64,000 bases of DNA from Sulfobacillus thermosulfidooxidans. GTDB lineage: Bacteria > Bacillota > Sulfobacillia > Sulfobacillales > Sulfobacillaceae. The notes beneath the pieces are model-generated. The model made no database searches. It saw only the letters and a program-made list of their open reading frames with translations, and had not been told where the DNA came from. Location: NCBI RefSeq assembly GCF_001280565.1, contig NZ_LGRO01000001.1:3100001-3164000 (forward strand), given 5' to 3'. Below are positions 42,542 through 52,083 of the stretch, piece after piece. A program made the position numbers and the translations under genes. The stretch's first letter is position 1, and each line of letters opens with the position of its first letter.

Positions 42542-43921
42542 ATGGCGGCAACCAAGAAAGCCAGCCAGTATGGTGATGAAGTGGCTCGCATTGAGCCCAT
42601 TGGGATTGAACACATTGAGGAAACAGAACGGCACGGGCATGTGTCCTCTGTTTTTACCTTGTGGTTTGGGGCTAACGTCGAACTGGCCACGTTAACCACG
42701 GGAACCGCGGCGGTCGCGCTCTTTGGGCTAAATTTTGAGCAAGCCGCATTGGGATTGATTTTGGGTAATATTTTAGGAGTGATTTTATTAGGCCTAGTGT
42801 CTACCTTTGGTCCCCGTTTGGGTGTGCCGCAAATGGTGCATTCGAGGGCACCCTTTGGGTTTTATGGGAACTTTCTTCCCGGAGCCCTCAACGCGATCGC
42901 AGGGGTCATGTGGTTTGCGGTGAATACGGTGTTGGGATCATTTGCATTTGAAGCATTGTTCCATACCAATTTCGTGGTGGCCCTTTTGGTGATGGCCCTG
43001 GTCCAGGTGATTGTGGCTGTCTATGGTTATAATATGATTCATGCTGTGGAACGGTTTATGGCCATTATTTTAACTTTAGTATTTATCGGCGTATCCATTT
43101 TTGCCTTTGCTCACGCCAATTACGCCTTGCCGTTTGATGCGAAATCCCCCTTGGGGCAATATACAGGAATTCGTGGGGGCATTATTGAAGCCGTGGGCTT
43201 GGCTCTATCCTACTTGTTAGGCTGGACCGTTTTTGGCTCGGATTATACCCGGTACTTACCGGCGGATACTAAGCCGTCAAAGGTATTTTTTAATGCCGCC
43301 TCGGCTAACTTCATTGCCGGGGTATGGTTGGAATTAGTGGGGGTGGCGCTCGCGACCATTTTCCCGCAAGCGGCTTCTAGCCCCAATCCGATTAGTTTAT
43401 TAACAGGCATTGAACCGCATTGGATGGTTCCGGTGGCTCTATTTGCGGTTATCATTGGCACGGTCACCGCAGATGTCTTAAATATTTATTCGGGTTCGTT
43501 GTCGGCCTTGGTCATTAATATTCCCGTTAAACGGTGGATGGCGGCAATTTTAGTCGGCATTATCGGCGCAATTTTAGCCTATGTTGCTAGAAAGTCTTAT
43601 TATCTGGATTTCGAAAACTTCTTGTTTTTGCTAGCCTATTGGTTAGCTCCATGGACAGCCGTGGTATTGGTGGATTTCTTTGTGATCCGCAAAGAACGTT
43701 ATCACACCGGTCTGTTTTACGATCCCAGGCGGTTTGTCCGTTCCGGACTTTGGGCGTGGATTATTGCGATTGTGGTCTCTATTCCCTTTTTCAACCAGGC
43801 CTTGTATGTCGGAAGCTTTGCTTATCATCATCCGCATATGGGCGATATATCCTATTACGTCAGTTTCATCGTGGCGGCTATTGTCTATTTCATCTTAGGA
43901 CAGCGTACGGCCAGGGATTAA
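42542..43921 (+). CDS. NCS1-family nucleobase/cytosine permease
   Basis: A 459-residue transporter with about 12 helices, of the NCS1 group (CodB-like). A hydrophilic N-terminus with I-E-P-I-G-I-E-H-I is followed by F-T-L-W-F-G-A-N, P-Q-M-V-H-S-R-A-P-F-G and later G-S-D-Y-T-R-Y-L-P, all family hallmarks. It imports purines, cytosine or related compounds with cations; the exact substrate is not known. Two ATG codons (42539 and 42542) are possible, and the second has the better spacing from GGAGG. A strong terminator hairpin follows. Confidence 0.88.
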   Translation: MAATKKASQYGDEVARIEPIGIEHIEETERHGHVSSVFTLWFGANVELATLTTGTAAVALFGLNFEQAALGLILGNILGVILLGLVSTFGPRLGVPQMVHSRAPFGFYGNFLPGALNAIAGVMWFAVNTVLGSFAFEALFHTNFVVALLVMALVQVIVAVYGYNMIHAVERFMAIILTLVFIGVSIFAFAHANYALPFDAKSPLGQYTGIRGGIIEAVGLALSYLLGWTVFGSDYTRYLPADTKPSKVFFNAASANFIAGVWLELVGVALATIFPQAASSPNPISLLTGIEPHWMVPVALFAVIIGTVTADVLNIYSGSLSALVINIPVKRWMAAILVGIIGAILAYVARKSYYLDFENFLFLLAYWLAPWTAVVLVDFFVIRKERYHTGLFYDPRRFVRSGLWAWIIAIVVSIPFFNQALYVGSFAYHHPHMGDISYYVSFIVAAIVYFILGQRTARD

Positions 43922-43935
43922 TCCCACAACTCAGT

Positions 43936-43972
43936 AAGAGCCGAACCTTCTTAAATATAAGGTTCGGCTCTT
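43936..43972. terminator. Terminator between convergent permease genes
   Basis: A perfect 14-bp stem (AAGAGCCGAACCTT with AAGGTTCGGCTCTT) has a nine-base loop and is followed on the plus strand by GTTTTAT. It serves both genes, but most clearly the NCS1 gene. Confidence 0.8.
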
Positions 43973-43985
43973 GTTTTATAGCGGG

Positions 43986-45401
43986 TTATTTTTCCGGCGA
44001 TTTGACTTCGATGAAGTCGGTGGGGTCAAATACATAAAACGCTTGCGCACCGCGGTGTGGCACGGCATAAAATGCGGCGAACAGGACAATGCCGCCGACG
44101 ATCCAGTCAATACTGGACCCCATGACCCCGGGGGCTAAAACGATAAAGAGGACTAAGAGCCCGAGCAAGAGACTAGAAGTCACATAGGAGAGAATGCGTA
44201 AGGGGAGGTGTTGGTGATCCCCGGCATGAGGCCATTGATGACGGTGGATGGTGGTCAGGAACCAGGAGGCGCTTAAGCTATCTAAAAAGAATTCTAACGT
44301 GAGGAAAAACCCCGCCGAGGATAAGACCACTTGAAATAAATGATCAAGGGAGGGGACCCATAATTCCAATGAGACGACAAAAAGAGCCAGCGCTAACGGC
44401 ACAATGATCGCGAATAAAGGAGATTTTCGGCGATTCATCTGGGTGAAATGCTGCGGGAGCAAGCGGTCGCGTCCCAATGCAAAGAGAACCCGGCTTAAAA
44501 TATAGGTTGTTAACCACAATGATCCCGCCGTGGAGGCCAAAATCGGGATCAAAATGATCCAATGGGCCGAGGGAAATACTCGAAATGCCCAAGCGCTCAG
44601 GGGATCGGGACTATTCGAGATCCCATGCCAGGGAGTTTCATGCAAAATCAGGGGGAATAAGACAGCATAGATTCCAAAAGCAAATAGCGCGCCCAAAATG
44701 CCCGATAAGCCGGGATCTTTGGTCGGGGCTTTGGCTTCTTCCGCTGCGTAACTATCAATTTCCCAGCCATCCATGATGGTAGACGCCACCACCGCGGCGA
44801 TAAATATCCCAGTCCAGGGAATATGGGGTTCAGGCAACACTTTGACGTGTAAGACCGGAAAGCGCCATAAAGCGGTCATCATTAAAATGATGAGGGATAG
44901 CACTTCAATGCCCAAAAACAGTTCGGTAAATCGGGCTGTGGGTTTTGATCCCATTAGCAGAGGAATCATCGCAAAGCCCACCCAAAAGGCACTGATCATG
45001 AACAGCGCCAAAACCGGGGCATTTTGACGAGGAAATAATAAGGCCCAGGTGTATTGTGCCGCGGGCATTATGATAGGCGGCAGGGAAGAAAAATAGGCGA
45101 CAATCACCACGATGGCTTGAAACCGGGCGTAACGGGCGCCCATCACTTGCCTTCCCCAGTGATAAGATGCTCCGGCATTGGGAAAATGCTGATTCAATAA
45201 CCGAAAGATAAACGCACTTGCGATCAAAGGGATGGCAATGATAAGAATCGCCCACATGACATCCGAGCCGGCTAAGCCAATCATGACGCCTCCCGCTGCT
45301 GCAATACTAAATAACGGGCCCACGCTGGATATCGAGAGAGAGGTTAAATCGGTTAAATGAAAGACTTGGCGAAACCTTGATGATGACAACTTGTTCAACA
45401 A
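43986..45401 (-). CDS. APC-family amino acid permease
   Basis: A 471-residue transporter with about 12 helices. Helix I shows S-I-S-S-V-G-P-L-F-S-I-A-A-A-G-G, and the F-P-N-A-G-A-S-Y-H-W-G-R segment is a characteristic APC feature; both belong to the APC superfamily of amino acid and polyamine transporters. A TTG start at 45401 follows GAGGTG. It is convergent to the NCS1 gene and shares its terminator. The substrate cannot be predicted. Confidence 0.84.
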   Translation of the reverse strand: MLNKLSSSRFRQVFHLTDLTSLSISSVGPLFSIAAAGGVMIGLAGSDVMWAILIIAIPLIASAFIFRLLNQHFPNAGASYHWGRQVMGARYARFQAIVVIVAYFSSLPPIIMPAAQYTWALLFPRQNAPVLALFMISAFWVGFAMIPLLMGSKPTARFTELFLGIEVLSLIILMMTALWRFPVLHVKVLPEPHIPWTGIFIAAVVASTIMDGWEIDSYAAEEAKAPTKDPGLSGILGALFAFGIYAVLFPLILHETPWHGISNSPDPLSAWAFRVFPSAHWIILIPILASTAGSLWLTTYILSRVLFALGRDRLLPQHFTQMNRRKSPLFAIIVPLALALFVVSLELWVPSLDHLFQVVLSSAGFFLTLEFFLDSLSASWFLTTIHRHQWPHAGDHQHLPLRILSYVTSSLLLGLLVLFIVLAPGVMGSSIDWIVGGIVLFAAFYAVPHRGAQAFYVFDPTDFIEVKSPEK

Positions 45402-45555
45402 CCGGCACCTCGATTCTGCAGTGAACAGACACTGTCATCATACATGACAAGGCGGTTCTCCCACTAGCCCATTTCGTGGGAAGCCAGCAGGATTTTATTG
45501 CCGAAAGACCGAAATGTTTCATAAAATGAAATCGAACCTGAAGAGAGGCGAAGGT

Positions 45556-46008
45556 ATGCAAATTCGACCATATCGTCCACAACAAGATTATCGTGACGTG
45601 CTGAATGCGCAATGTGACCTGTACAAAATAAATTTTCCGAAGTTTGTGTGTACGCCGGCATTTTTGGCTGACCAAGCTCAGCGCCTTAGGGCAGCGGCGC
45701 GAAGGCCTTTTGAAAACGGTATTTTTGTTTTAGAAGACGGCTTGGATTTTGCGGGATTTGTATGGGTGGCATTGCGGATGGATTTACAGGGGACTTACGG
45801 TTCGATTGATCAAGTCTATTTACGAGAACCTTATCGCCGGCGGGGGTTCGGCAAGTTGTTGATGCAAGCCGCCCATGATTTTATTCGCAAGCAAGGGATT
45901 ACGACGGCACGACTATATGTCACAGCAGACAATACGGATGCCGTACATCTGTATGAGCGGGAAGGCTATCATACCACACGACTAGAAATGGAACGGACGT
46001 TATCATAA
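45556..46008 (+). CDS. GNAT-family N-acetyltransferase
   Basis: A 150-residue GNAT protein starting at ATG 45556 with GAGGCGAAGG upstream. Typical elements are I-D-Q-V-Y-L-R-E-P-Y-R-R-R-G-F-G-K-L-L-M-Q-A-A, which contains the acetyl-CoA loop R-R-x-G-x-G, and N-T-D-A-V-H-L-Y-E-R-E-G-Y. It transfers acetyl groups to an unknown amine. It is separate from its neighbours and ends in a terminator. Confidence 0.85.
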   Translation: MQIRPYRPQQDYRDVLNAQCDLYKINFPKFVCTPAFLADQAQRLRAAARRPFENGIFVLEDGLDFAGFVWVALRMDLQGTYGSIDQVYLREPYRRRGFGKLLMQAAHDFIRKQGITTARLYVTADNTDAVHLYEREGYHTTRLEMERTLS

Positions 46009-46027
46009 TAACCTGGCATAAAAGGGG

Positions 46028-46056
46028 AACACCGCTGCCGTAAGGGCAGCGGTGTT
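46028..46056. terminator. Bidirectional terminator between GNAT and htrA genes
   Basis: A perfect 12-bp stem (AACACCGCTGCC with GGCAGCGGTGTT) and five-base loop sit between two convergent genes, followed by T-rich sequence on both strands. Confidence 0.8.
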
Positions 46057-46064
46057 AAATTATT

Positions 46065-47273
46065 TTAGAAGCTCGGAACAGTGGAAGGTTCGGTAATGGG
46101 ACCATTAGGTTCTTGGCCAATGGTGACATTTCTTGTCACAATTCGTCCCTGATCGTTCACTGTAATGGTAATATGTTGGCCGACGTGAGTTTTGTCGATA
46201 ATGCTCTTGAGCTGGCTTGCCGACGTGACGGATTGACCATTCACCGCCGTGATGACTTCCCCAGCATATAATCCAGCATTTTGTGCCGGGCTATTGGGCT
46301 CTACATAGGCAATGACGACGCCCGTGCTGGTGGGTAAGCCGTATTGTTGGGCCAAACTCTTGGAATCTGTGCCAATAAAGACTCCAAGCCAAGGACGAAT
46401 GACATGACCATATTTCATCAGTTGCGGCAAAATTTCTTCCACCGTGGATGTTGGGATGGCAAAGCCAATGCCTTGTCCTTGGGTTGAGACCGCGGTATTG
46501 ATGCCGACAACCTGTCCGGCCAAGTTGAGTAAAGGACCACCGCTGTTGCCCGGATTAATCGCGGCTGAGGTTTGAAGCAAATTGCGGTAATGGCGGTTGC
46601 CAATCGTCAAGGGACGTCCTTTAGCACTAATCACACCTACGGTCACTGTATGGCTGAGATCATAGGGATTGCCAATGGCAATCGCCCAGGCTCCCACTGG
46701 GGTCTGATTTGAATTGCCTAACACCAAATAGGGTAAGGGTTTAGGGGCAGAAATTTTCAAGACCGCCAGATCGGTGGCATAGTCTGTCCCGACACGTGTG
46801 GCGTTAAAGGGTTTGGAATAGCCTGGTACATAAACTTCAATTTTGGTTGCACCATGAATGACATGGTCATTGGTTAGTAGATAACCCCGGCTGTTGATAA
46901 AAAATCCCGATCCAATATCTGTTTGAATTTCCGTTTGCGGGGTCATGGGAAGGTTATTCCCAAAGATGGATCCAAAAAAAGGATTAAAGAAAGGTGATGA
47001 AGAAATCGATACAGACTGGGGCACCGTGGCCACAATTTTTACGACAGCTGGCCCGTCACGTTTGACCACATTGGAAATCGTATCGGGCCCTAAAGGTAAC
47101 GTGGGCGGTGTATAAGAGGCTACCGTGGCATAGGGTGTTTGTACTTTGGATTTAGAAATGATGGCGTTTGACGGATTCAGATGATCATAAGCAATGAGTC
47201 CGCCACTCACGGCCCCAGCACCAACAGCAAATCCAATCACGGCAGCGCTCAAGGTGCGTGCGATAGGGCGCAT
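46065..47273 (-). CDS. HtrA/DegP-type serine protease
   Basis: A 402-residue S1C protease. One N-terminal membrane helix anchors it outside. The catalytic triad is visible: His in T-N-D-H-V-I-H-G, Asp in T-D-L-A-V-L-K and Ser in N-P-G-N-S-G-G-P-L. A single PDZ domain occupies roughly residues 300-395. It degrades misfolded exported proteins. ATG 47273 is chosen because ATG 47279 is only one base from AAGGAGG. Two TTACAA repeats upstream, 11 bp apart, look like a binding site for an OmpR/PhoB-type regulator. Confidence 0.9.
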   Translation of the reverse strand: MRPIARTLSAAVIGFAVGAGAVSGGLIAYDHLNPSNAIISKSKVQTPYATVASYTPPTLPLGPDTISNVVKRDGPAVVKIVATVPQSVSISSSPFFNPFFGSIFGNNLPMTPQTEIQTDIGSGFFINSRGYLLTNDHVIHGATKIEVYVPGYSKPFNATRVGTDYATDLAVLKISAPKPLPYLVLGNSNQTPVGAWAIAIGNPYDLSHTVTVGVISAKGRPLTIGNRHYRNLLQTSAAINPGNSGGPLLNLAGQVVGINTAVSTQGQGIGFAIPTSTVEEILPQLMKYGHVIRPWLGVFIGTDSKSLAQQYGLPTSTGVVIAYVEPNSPAQNAGLYAGEVITAVNGQSVTSASQLKSIIDKTHVGQHITITVNDQGRIVTRNVTIGQEPNGPITEPSTVPSF

Positions 47274-47345
47274 GAACATTCCTCCTTCGATAGTCCGTAA
47301 AGATCACGAGTAATGTCTTTTCATGAGTAGTGTATCCAGCACTTG

Positions 47346-47362
47346 TTACAAAACCGTTACAA
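47346..47362. promoter_or_regulatory. Direct-repeat operator candidate upstream of htrA
   Basis: TTACAA at 47346-47351 is repeated at 47357-47362 with 11-bp phasing. That is the layout used by OmpR/PhoB-family regulators. It lies between htrA and the receiver gene, so it may act on either or both. Confidence 0.45.
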
Positions 47363-47450
47363 AATCTGGATTGGTTGGCGTTTTCGGCAGGAATTTCTGT
47401 ACTCAAAGACGAAGTCTTGAAATATTTCGATGGTGGTAGGTGAATGCTGG

Positions 47451-47804
47451 GTGAATATTTGGATCATTGACGACAATAAGGCTTTACTGGAATTGTTAAT
47501 GTCATCACTCGAAGACATGATGTGGCATCTCTATACATTTTCGTGTGGTCAGGAAGTTCTAACCTTTCCATATCAGCCGGTAAATGCGCCAGATGTGGTG
47601 ATTTTAGATTGGACATTACCAGATTTACCCGCATCGATTGTTCTCCAACACATCACGGCCCATTATCAGCACGTGCAACTTATCGTGATGTCCGGCAATT
47701 CGGATATTGAAGAACAATTGCCAACCTCGGCTCGCTGGTTAGGTAAACCTTTTCGTCTCGCGACATTTCGGCAAATGGTGGCAGACGTTGCGTCTTCAGT
47801 GTAA
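47451..47804 (+). CDS. Receiver-domain protein
   Basis: A 117-residue receiver domain (W-I-I-D-D-N-K-A, phosphoacceptor Asp in V-I-L-D-W-T-L-P, Lys in L-G-K-P-F-R) with no output domain. GTG 47451 fits the usual receiver start and follows AGGTG; an ATG at 47430 would add seven unlike residues. Its kinase is not evident nearby. It stands divergent from htrA. It could act by protein binding, like CheY or Spo0F. Confidence 0.7.
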   Translation: MNIWIIDDNKALLELLMSSLEDMMWHLYTFSCGQEVLTFPYQPVNAPDVVILDWTLPDLPASIVLQHITAHYQHVQLIVMSGNSDIEEQLPTSARWLGKPFRLATFRQMVADVASSV

Positions 47805-48094
47805 CCACAATAATCATGAAAAATTCATAATATTGTAAGCCAAACCTTGCCAATTGAGCAGGTTTTGTGGTAGGATACGACCGCATCCAAAAAAATTTTT
47901 GGTGGCTAATTTCTGAAATAGTGGTTACAATATTATCGATGACTTCAGGAATTCCTTTTCCGGAAGTTTGCACCCAAACTACCAATTTCCGGACCGCCAA
48001 ACATAAATCTAACTCTCTTCGCGAGATAAATACGTGATTCTTCGAATGTTCCCAATTGGTTTTCGTAGAAATCTATGGATAATGGAGGCATACA
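47805..48094. other. Intergenic region upstream of glpX, 290 bp
   Basis: AT-rich, no gene evident. It contains a CCAAAAAAATTTTTGG palindrome (47887-47902) and an AGTTTG/CAAACT hairpin near 47965. These may mark the end of the receiver gene transcript or an mRNA leader; their role is unknown. Confidence 0.3.
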
Positions 48095-49051
48095 ATGGAG
48101 CGCGAACTGGCGCTAGAATTTGTGCGAGTGACTGAAGCCGCAGCTCTTGCGTCCGGTCACTTAATCGGACGCGGGGATAAAAATGGAGCTGATCAATTAG
48201 CTGTCGATGCTATGCGTTCTGTCTTAGATACCGTTCACATTCGGGGAACGGTGGTCATTGGCGAAGGCGAAATGGACGAAGCGCCTATGTTATATATTGG
48301 AGAACAAGTAGGGGCCGGTGACGGTGAAGAGGTCGACATTGCGGTCGATCCCTTGGAAGGTACCAATCTTGTTGCCAAAGGTATTCCGGGAGCTATCGCT
48401 GTTATGGCGGTGGCGAAGAAAGGTCATCTGCTTCACGCCCCAGATATGTATATGGAAAAAATCGTGGCTGGACCTGATGGGGTTGGCGTTGTACACTTGG
48501 ATGCGCCGATTGAAGAAAATTTAAGGGAGCTCGCTAAAGCATCCGGTCGCGATGTGCGCGATTTGACCGTGGTTCTCTTGGACCGGGAACGTCACCAAGA
48601 AAAGATCCGCCGCATACGGGAAGCCGGCGCGCGGGTCAAATTAATTTCCGATGGGGATGTCTCTCCGGCCATAGCCGCCTGCCTTCCACATTCCGGTGTT
48701 GATATGCTTGTGGGCAGTGGAGGAGCACCCGAAGGCGTGATTGCCGCGGCGGCTGTGAAGTGTCTTGGAGGAACCATGCAAGGTCGATTAATCCCTGAAG
48801 ATGATGCTCAGCTTAAACGCTTGCACCAAATGGGTGTTACAGATGCCCAACATGTTTTAACCTTGGACGATCTTGTCCGAGGCGATGACGCTTTTTATGT
48901 AGCCACGGGAATAACTGATGGAGATTTATTAAAGGGCGTCCATTATGGAAAACGGTATGCGACGACCTATTCCGTCGTGATGCGTCTAAAGACAGGAACA
49001 GTGCGCTACATTACGACTCAACATCGAATGGACCGAATGGCTTCCAAATAA
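48095..49051 (+). CDS. glpX: Class II fructose-1,6-bisphosphatase
   Basis: A 318-residue GlpX-type enzyme. Key features are the G-E-G-E-M-D-E-A-P-M metal site and D-P-L-E-G-T-N, with G-S-G-G-A-P-E-G-V later. It hydrolyses fructose-1,6-bisphosphate in gluconeogenesis or carbon fixation (Calvin cycle). It is followed 35 bp later by rho, matching the order glpX-rho in Bacillus. GGAGG lies upstream of ATG 48095. Confidence 0.93.
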   Translation: MERELALEFVRVTEAAALASGHLIGRGDKNGADQLAVDAMRSVLDTVHIRGTVVIGEGEMDEAPMLYIGEQVGAGDGEEVDIAVDPLEGTNLVAKGIPGAIAVMAVAKKGHLLHAPDMYMEKIVAGPDGVGVVHLDAPIEENLRELAKASGRDVRDLTVVLLDRERHQEKIRRIREAGARVKLISDGDVSPAIAACLPHSGVDMLVGSGGAPEGVIAAAAVKCLGGTMQGRLIPEDDAQLKRLHQMGVTDAQHVLTLDDLVRGDDAFYVATGITDGDLLKGVHYGKRYATTYSVVMRLKTGTVRYITTQHRMDRMASK

Positions 49052-49086
49052 GCCATTCTTTAATAATGAGGAGGACAGACTGATTC

Positions 49087-51360
49087 ATGGTCGGTGAAGG
49101 AACTCAAGAAGGCATGGTCACAGAACAGAGCAAGCCCAAGCGGCGTAGTTCACGAACAAAGAAGGCCGCAGTGGCTCCAGAGAGCACAACGACAACGGCT
49201 TCATCCGAGACCCCGAGTGTTGTCGCGGAAGAGGCCCAAGAGATCACCACTGAAAAAGCAAAAGCACCCAAGAAATCGCGCAAGAAAAAGACGGAGGCGT
49301 CTAGTTCTGGACCAGAGCCTGAGTCTTCATCCGTGCCCATTTCGGCGGCTCAGACAGCAGAGTCTGCGACAAAGACTGAGGCAGAAGCAGAAAAGGGAAC
49401 GAAATCGCGTTCCAAACGCTCGACATCGAAGGCGAAAGCCGCCGAATCTGCCTCCGATCAGAATACCTCTGTTACGAGCCAGGAAGAAGAACCGGTAAAA
49501 CCCAAAAAGCGTACTCGTAAGAAAACAACCAAGAGTGGAGCCGAAACGGATTTGGTAGAAACCGCCACCGCCACAGAGACCAAGGCTGCTGAGCCTACCG
49601 TGGTTCCATCCCCTGAAATCCAGGAAACTCGTGATGGCAGCCAGCGTGAACCCGTCGTCGAAACAGTCCAAGGCGAACCACTCACGGAAAATACGCCAAA
49701 CGCAAGCACACTGGCACCTCATGAACCTATGGTGGAAAACGAGGCTCCTATCCCTGCACCGGCAGTGGCTAGCCCCTCTGAAAAGAGAGAAGAAGAGAAC
49801 AAAAAAGAAGTCGAGGCTCGTGAGGCTGAGAAACAGGACAGGGCAGAGGTATCTTTAGATCAAAGTTCTTCCAGTAATGTGCCCGCTGTGACGCCTCCCC
49901 CGGTTATTGTAAGTGAAAAACTCCCATTAGCTGAAGAAGCGACTAAGGCGCCAGAGACAGCACCACAACCCGCAACAGTAAATGGAGCAGCGGCCGCCAA
50001 TGGCAAAGCGGTTCAGACGTCCCGGGAAACACGATCCCGCAACGTCCCAAACGGACAACCATCGTCGCGTCGCGATTTGCCGCGCCCAACGAGGGAAAAT
50101 CAACTTTCTATGGCTCAACTTGATGCCATGACTTTATTAGATCTCTATAAGCTGGCCCGCTCTCTCAACGTTGAGAATTTCCGGTCTTATCGTAAGGGCG
50201 AACTGATTTGGGAAATTCTCCGAGCCAGAACCCACAAAGACGGCTTTATCTTTGCCGAAGGCTTGCTGGATATCGTGGGTGATTACGGCTTTTTGCGACC
50301 CACTGACTTTCAGCGCTCTCGCGAAGACGTGTATGTTTCTGCTTCTCAAATTCGCCGCTTTGATCTTCGTTCGGGAGATAAAGTTTCAGGCCAGGCTCGT
50401 CCGCCCAAAGATGGCGAGCGCTATTTTGCTCTTTTGCGCGTGGAAGCGGTTAATGGAATGTCTCCGGAAAAGGCTTCAGAACGACCAGATTTTGACGGGT
50501 TGACCCCGATTTTTCCACAGCCCCGTTTTCATTTGGAAACCCAGCGGGATGATTTAGCGTGTCGATTAGTGGATATTGTGGCGCCAATCGGTAAAGGACA
50601 ACGTGGTTTGATTGTGGCACCGCCTAAGGCTGGGAAAACGGTATTATTGAAAAAATTAGCCAATGCCATTGCCACCAACCACCCCGATACACATCTCATG
50701 GTGTTGTTGATTGATGAACGGCCGGAAGAAGTGACCGATATGCAGCGATCGGTAAAGGCCGAAGTCGCGAGCTCAACATTTGACGAACCGCCAGAAGATC
50801 ATATTCGGGTGGCAGAGATGGTATTGGAACGAGCGAAACGGTTAGTGGAAATGGGACAAGATGTCGTGATCTTTTTAGATTCCATTACCCGATTAGCCCG
50901 GGCATATAACCTCACCATTCCCGCTTCAGGCCGGACCTTGTCCGGAGGCATGGACCCTGCGGCGTTGCACAAGCCCAAACGGTTCTTTGGCGCGGCAAGA
51001 AAGGTCGAAGAAGGCGGTAGCTTGACGATCTTGGCTACGGCATTAGTCGATACCGGTTCCCGTATGGATGATGTCATTTACGAAGAATTTAAGGGAACAG
51101 GCAATATGGAATTGCATCTCGATCGCAAACTGGCTGAGCGACGCACGTTCCCCGCTGTTGACATCAAACGATCGGGAACTCGGCGCGAAGACTTGTTGTT
51201 AACCCCTGAAGAACTCGATGTGGTGTGGTTATTGCGCAAGGCGACGCATAATCTTAAGGATATTGAAGCGACTGAACTGTTATTGCAGAATTTGCGAAGA
51301 ACCAAATCGAATGCGGAGTTTTTCCGCATGTTTGCGGCCACTCAGGGAGGATCGAATTAA
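49087..51360 (+). CDS. rho: Transcription terminator Rho with a long disordered N-terminal extension
   Basis: 757 residues. The C-terminal 415 residues are a standard Rho: Rho_N helical domain (from about residue 342), cold-shock-like RNA-binding domain (about 385-450) and the hexameric ATPase with Walker A P-P-K-A-G-K-T near 513 and [10 protein letters not shown]. The first 340 residues are rich in Lys, Glu, Ser, Thr and Ala, low in complexity and probably disordered. Such extensions occur in some actinobacterial and clostridial Rho proteins and can add RNA binding. GGAGGA lies before ATG 49087; ATG 49114 is an alternative start. Confidence 0.92.
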   Translation: MVGEGTQEGMVTEQSKPKRRSSRTKKAAVAPESTTTTASSETPSVVAEEAQEITTEKAKAPKKSRKKKTEASSSGPEPESSSVPISAAQTAESATKTEAEAEKGTKSRSKRSTSKAKAAESASDQNTSVTSQEEEPVKPKKRTRKKTTKSGAETDLVETATATETKAAEPTVVPSPEIQETRDGSQREPVVETVQGEPLTENTPNASTLAPHEPMVENEAPIPAPAVASPSEKREEENKKEVEAREAEKQDRAEVSLDQSSSSNVPAVTPPPVIVSEKLPLAEEATKAPETAPQPATVNGAAAANGKAVQTSRETRSRNVPNGQPSSRRDLPRPTRENQLSMAQLDAMTLLDLYKLARSLNVENFRSYRKGELIWEILRARTHKDGFIFAEGLLDIVGDYGFLRPTDFQRSREDVYVSASQIRRFDLRSGDKVSGQARPPKDGERYFALLRVEAVNGMSPEKASERPDFDGLTPIFPQPRFHLETQRDDLACRLVDIVAPIGKGQRGLIVAPPKAGKTVLLKKLANAIATNHPDTHLMVLLIDERPEEVTDMQRSVKAEVASSTFDEPPEDHIRVAEMVLERAKRLVEMGQDVVIFLDSITRLARAYNLTIPASGRTLSGGMDPAALHKPKRFFGAARKVEEGGSLTILATALVDTGSRMDDVIYEEFKGTGNMELHLDRKLAERRTFPAVDIKRSGTRREDLLLTPEELDVVWLLRKATHNLKDIEATELLLQNLRRTKSNAEFFRMFAATQGGSN

Positions 51361-52083
51361 GTGGACACGGGAGCCGAACACAAATCGGTCATTTTGCTGG
51401 TCGATGATGAGGATCATATTCGCGAGTTATGCCGCCTCTACCTTCAAAGTGCGGGATTTGAGGTAACAGAAGCTGCAGATGGATTGAGCGCTCTTCAAAA
51501 ACTAGAACAGCAAGACGTCGATTTAGTCGTTTTGGATATTATGCTACCGGGCATTGATGGATTTGAAGTATTAAAAACTATCCGCGCTCGGCAAGTTTGG
51601 CTTCCCGTGGTGATGTTGACTGCAGTTGGTGACGAAGAAGATCGCATTGCAGGACTGGAGCAAGGAGCCGATGATTATCTGATAAAGCCCTTTAGTCCTA
51701 AGGAATTGGTGGCCCGGGTTAAAGCTGTTTTGCGCCGGGCTCAAAGTCCCATAGCTCCTGAAGAGATGGATGTCATTCGTTTTCCGGGTCTTATGCTTGA
51801 TGCGTCTCAGCGTTTGGCGACAGCGGGAGGTGAAGAACTCACCTTGACCCCAAGAGAATTTGACTTATTGTGGTTTCTCGCGAGTCATCCCCAACAAGTT
51901 TTTAGCCGGGACCAATTACTCGATCGTGTCTGGGGATTTGATTTTGAGGGAGACGGCCGGACAGTGGATGTGCATATTACGCGCCTGCGGCAGAAATTGT
52001 TGAAAACCCCGTCTCCTTATCAATATGTGGAAACCGTCTGGGGTCAAGGATACCGGTTTAAACCCCAGCCCCGTGAACAATAG
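51361..52083 (+). CDS. OmpR/PhoB-family response regulator
   Basis: A 240-residue regulator. The receiver has acidic residues in L-V-D-D-E-D, the phosphoacceptor in L-V-V-L-D-I-M-L-P and Lys in L-I-K-P-F. The C-terminal winged helix ends with T-V-D-V-H-I-T-R-L-R-Q-K-L, typical of OmpR. It begins at GTG 51361 directly after the rho stop, so it shares the rho transcript or has a promoter inside rho. It is paired with the following kinase. It may act at sites such as the TTACAA repeat near htrA, but this is untested. Confidence 0.9.
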   Translation: MDTGAEHKSVILLVDDEDHIRELCRLYLQSAGFEVTEAADGLSALQKLEQQDVDLVVLDIMLPGIDGFEVLKTIRARQVWLPVVMLTAVGDEEDRIAGLEQGADDYLIKPFSPKELVARVKAVLRRAQSPIAPEEMDVIRFPGLMLDASQRLATAGGEELTLTPREFDLLWFLASHPQQVFSRDQLLDRVWGFDFEGDGRTVDVHITRLRQKLLKTPSPYQYVETVWGQGYRFKPQPREQ

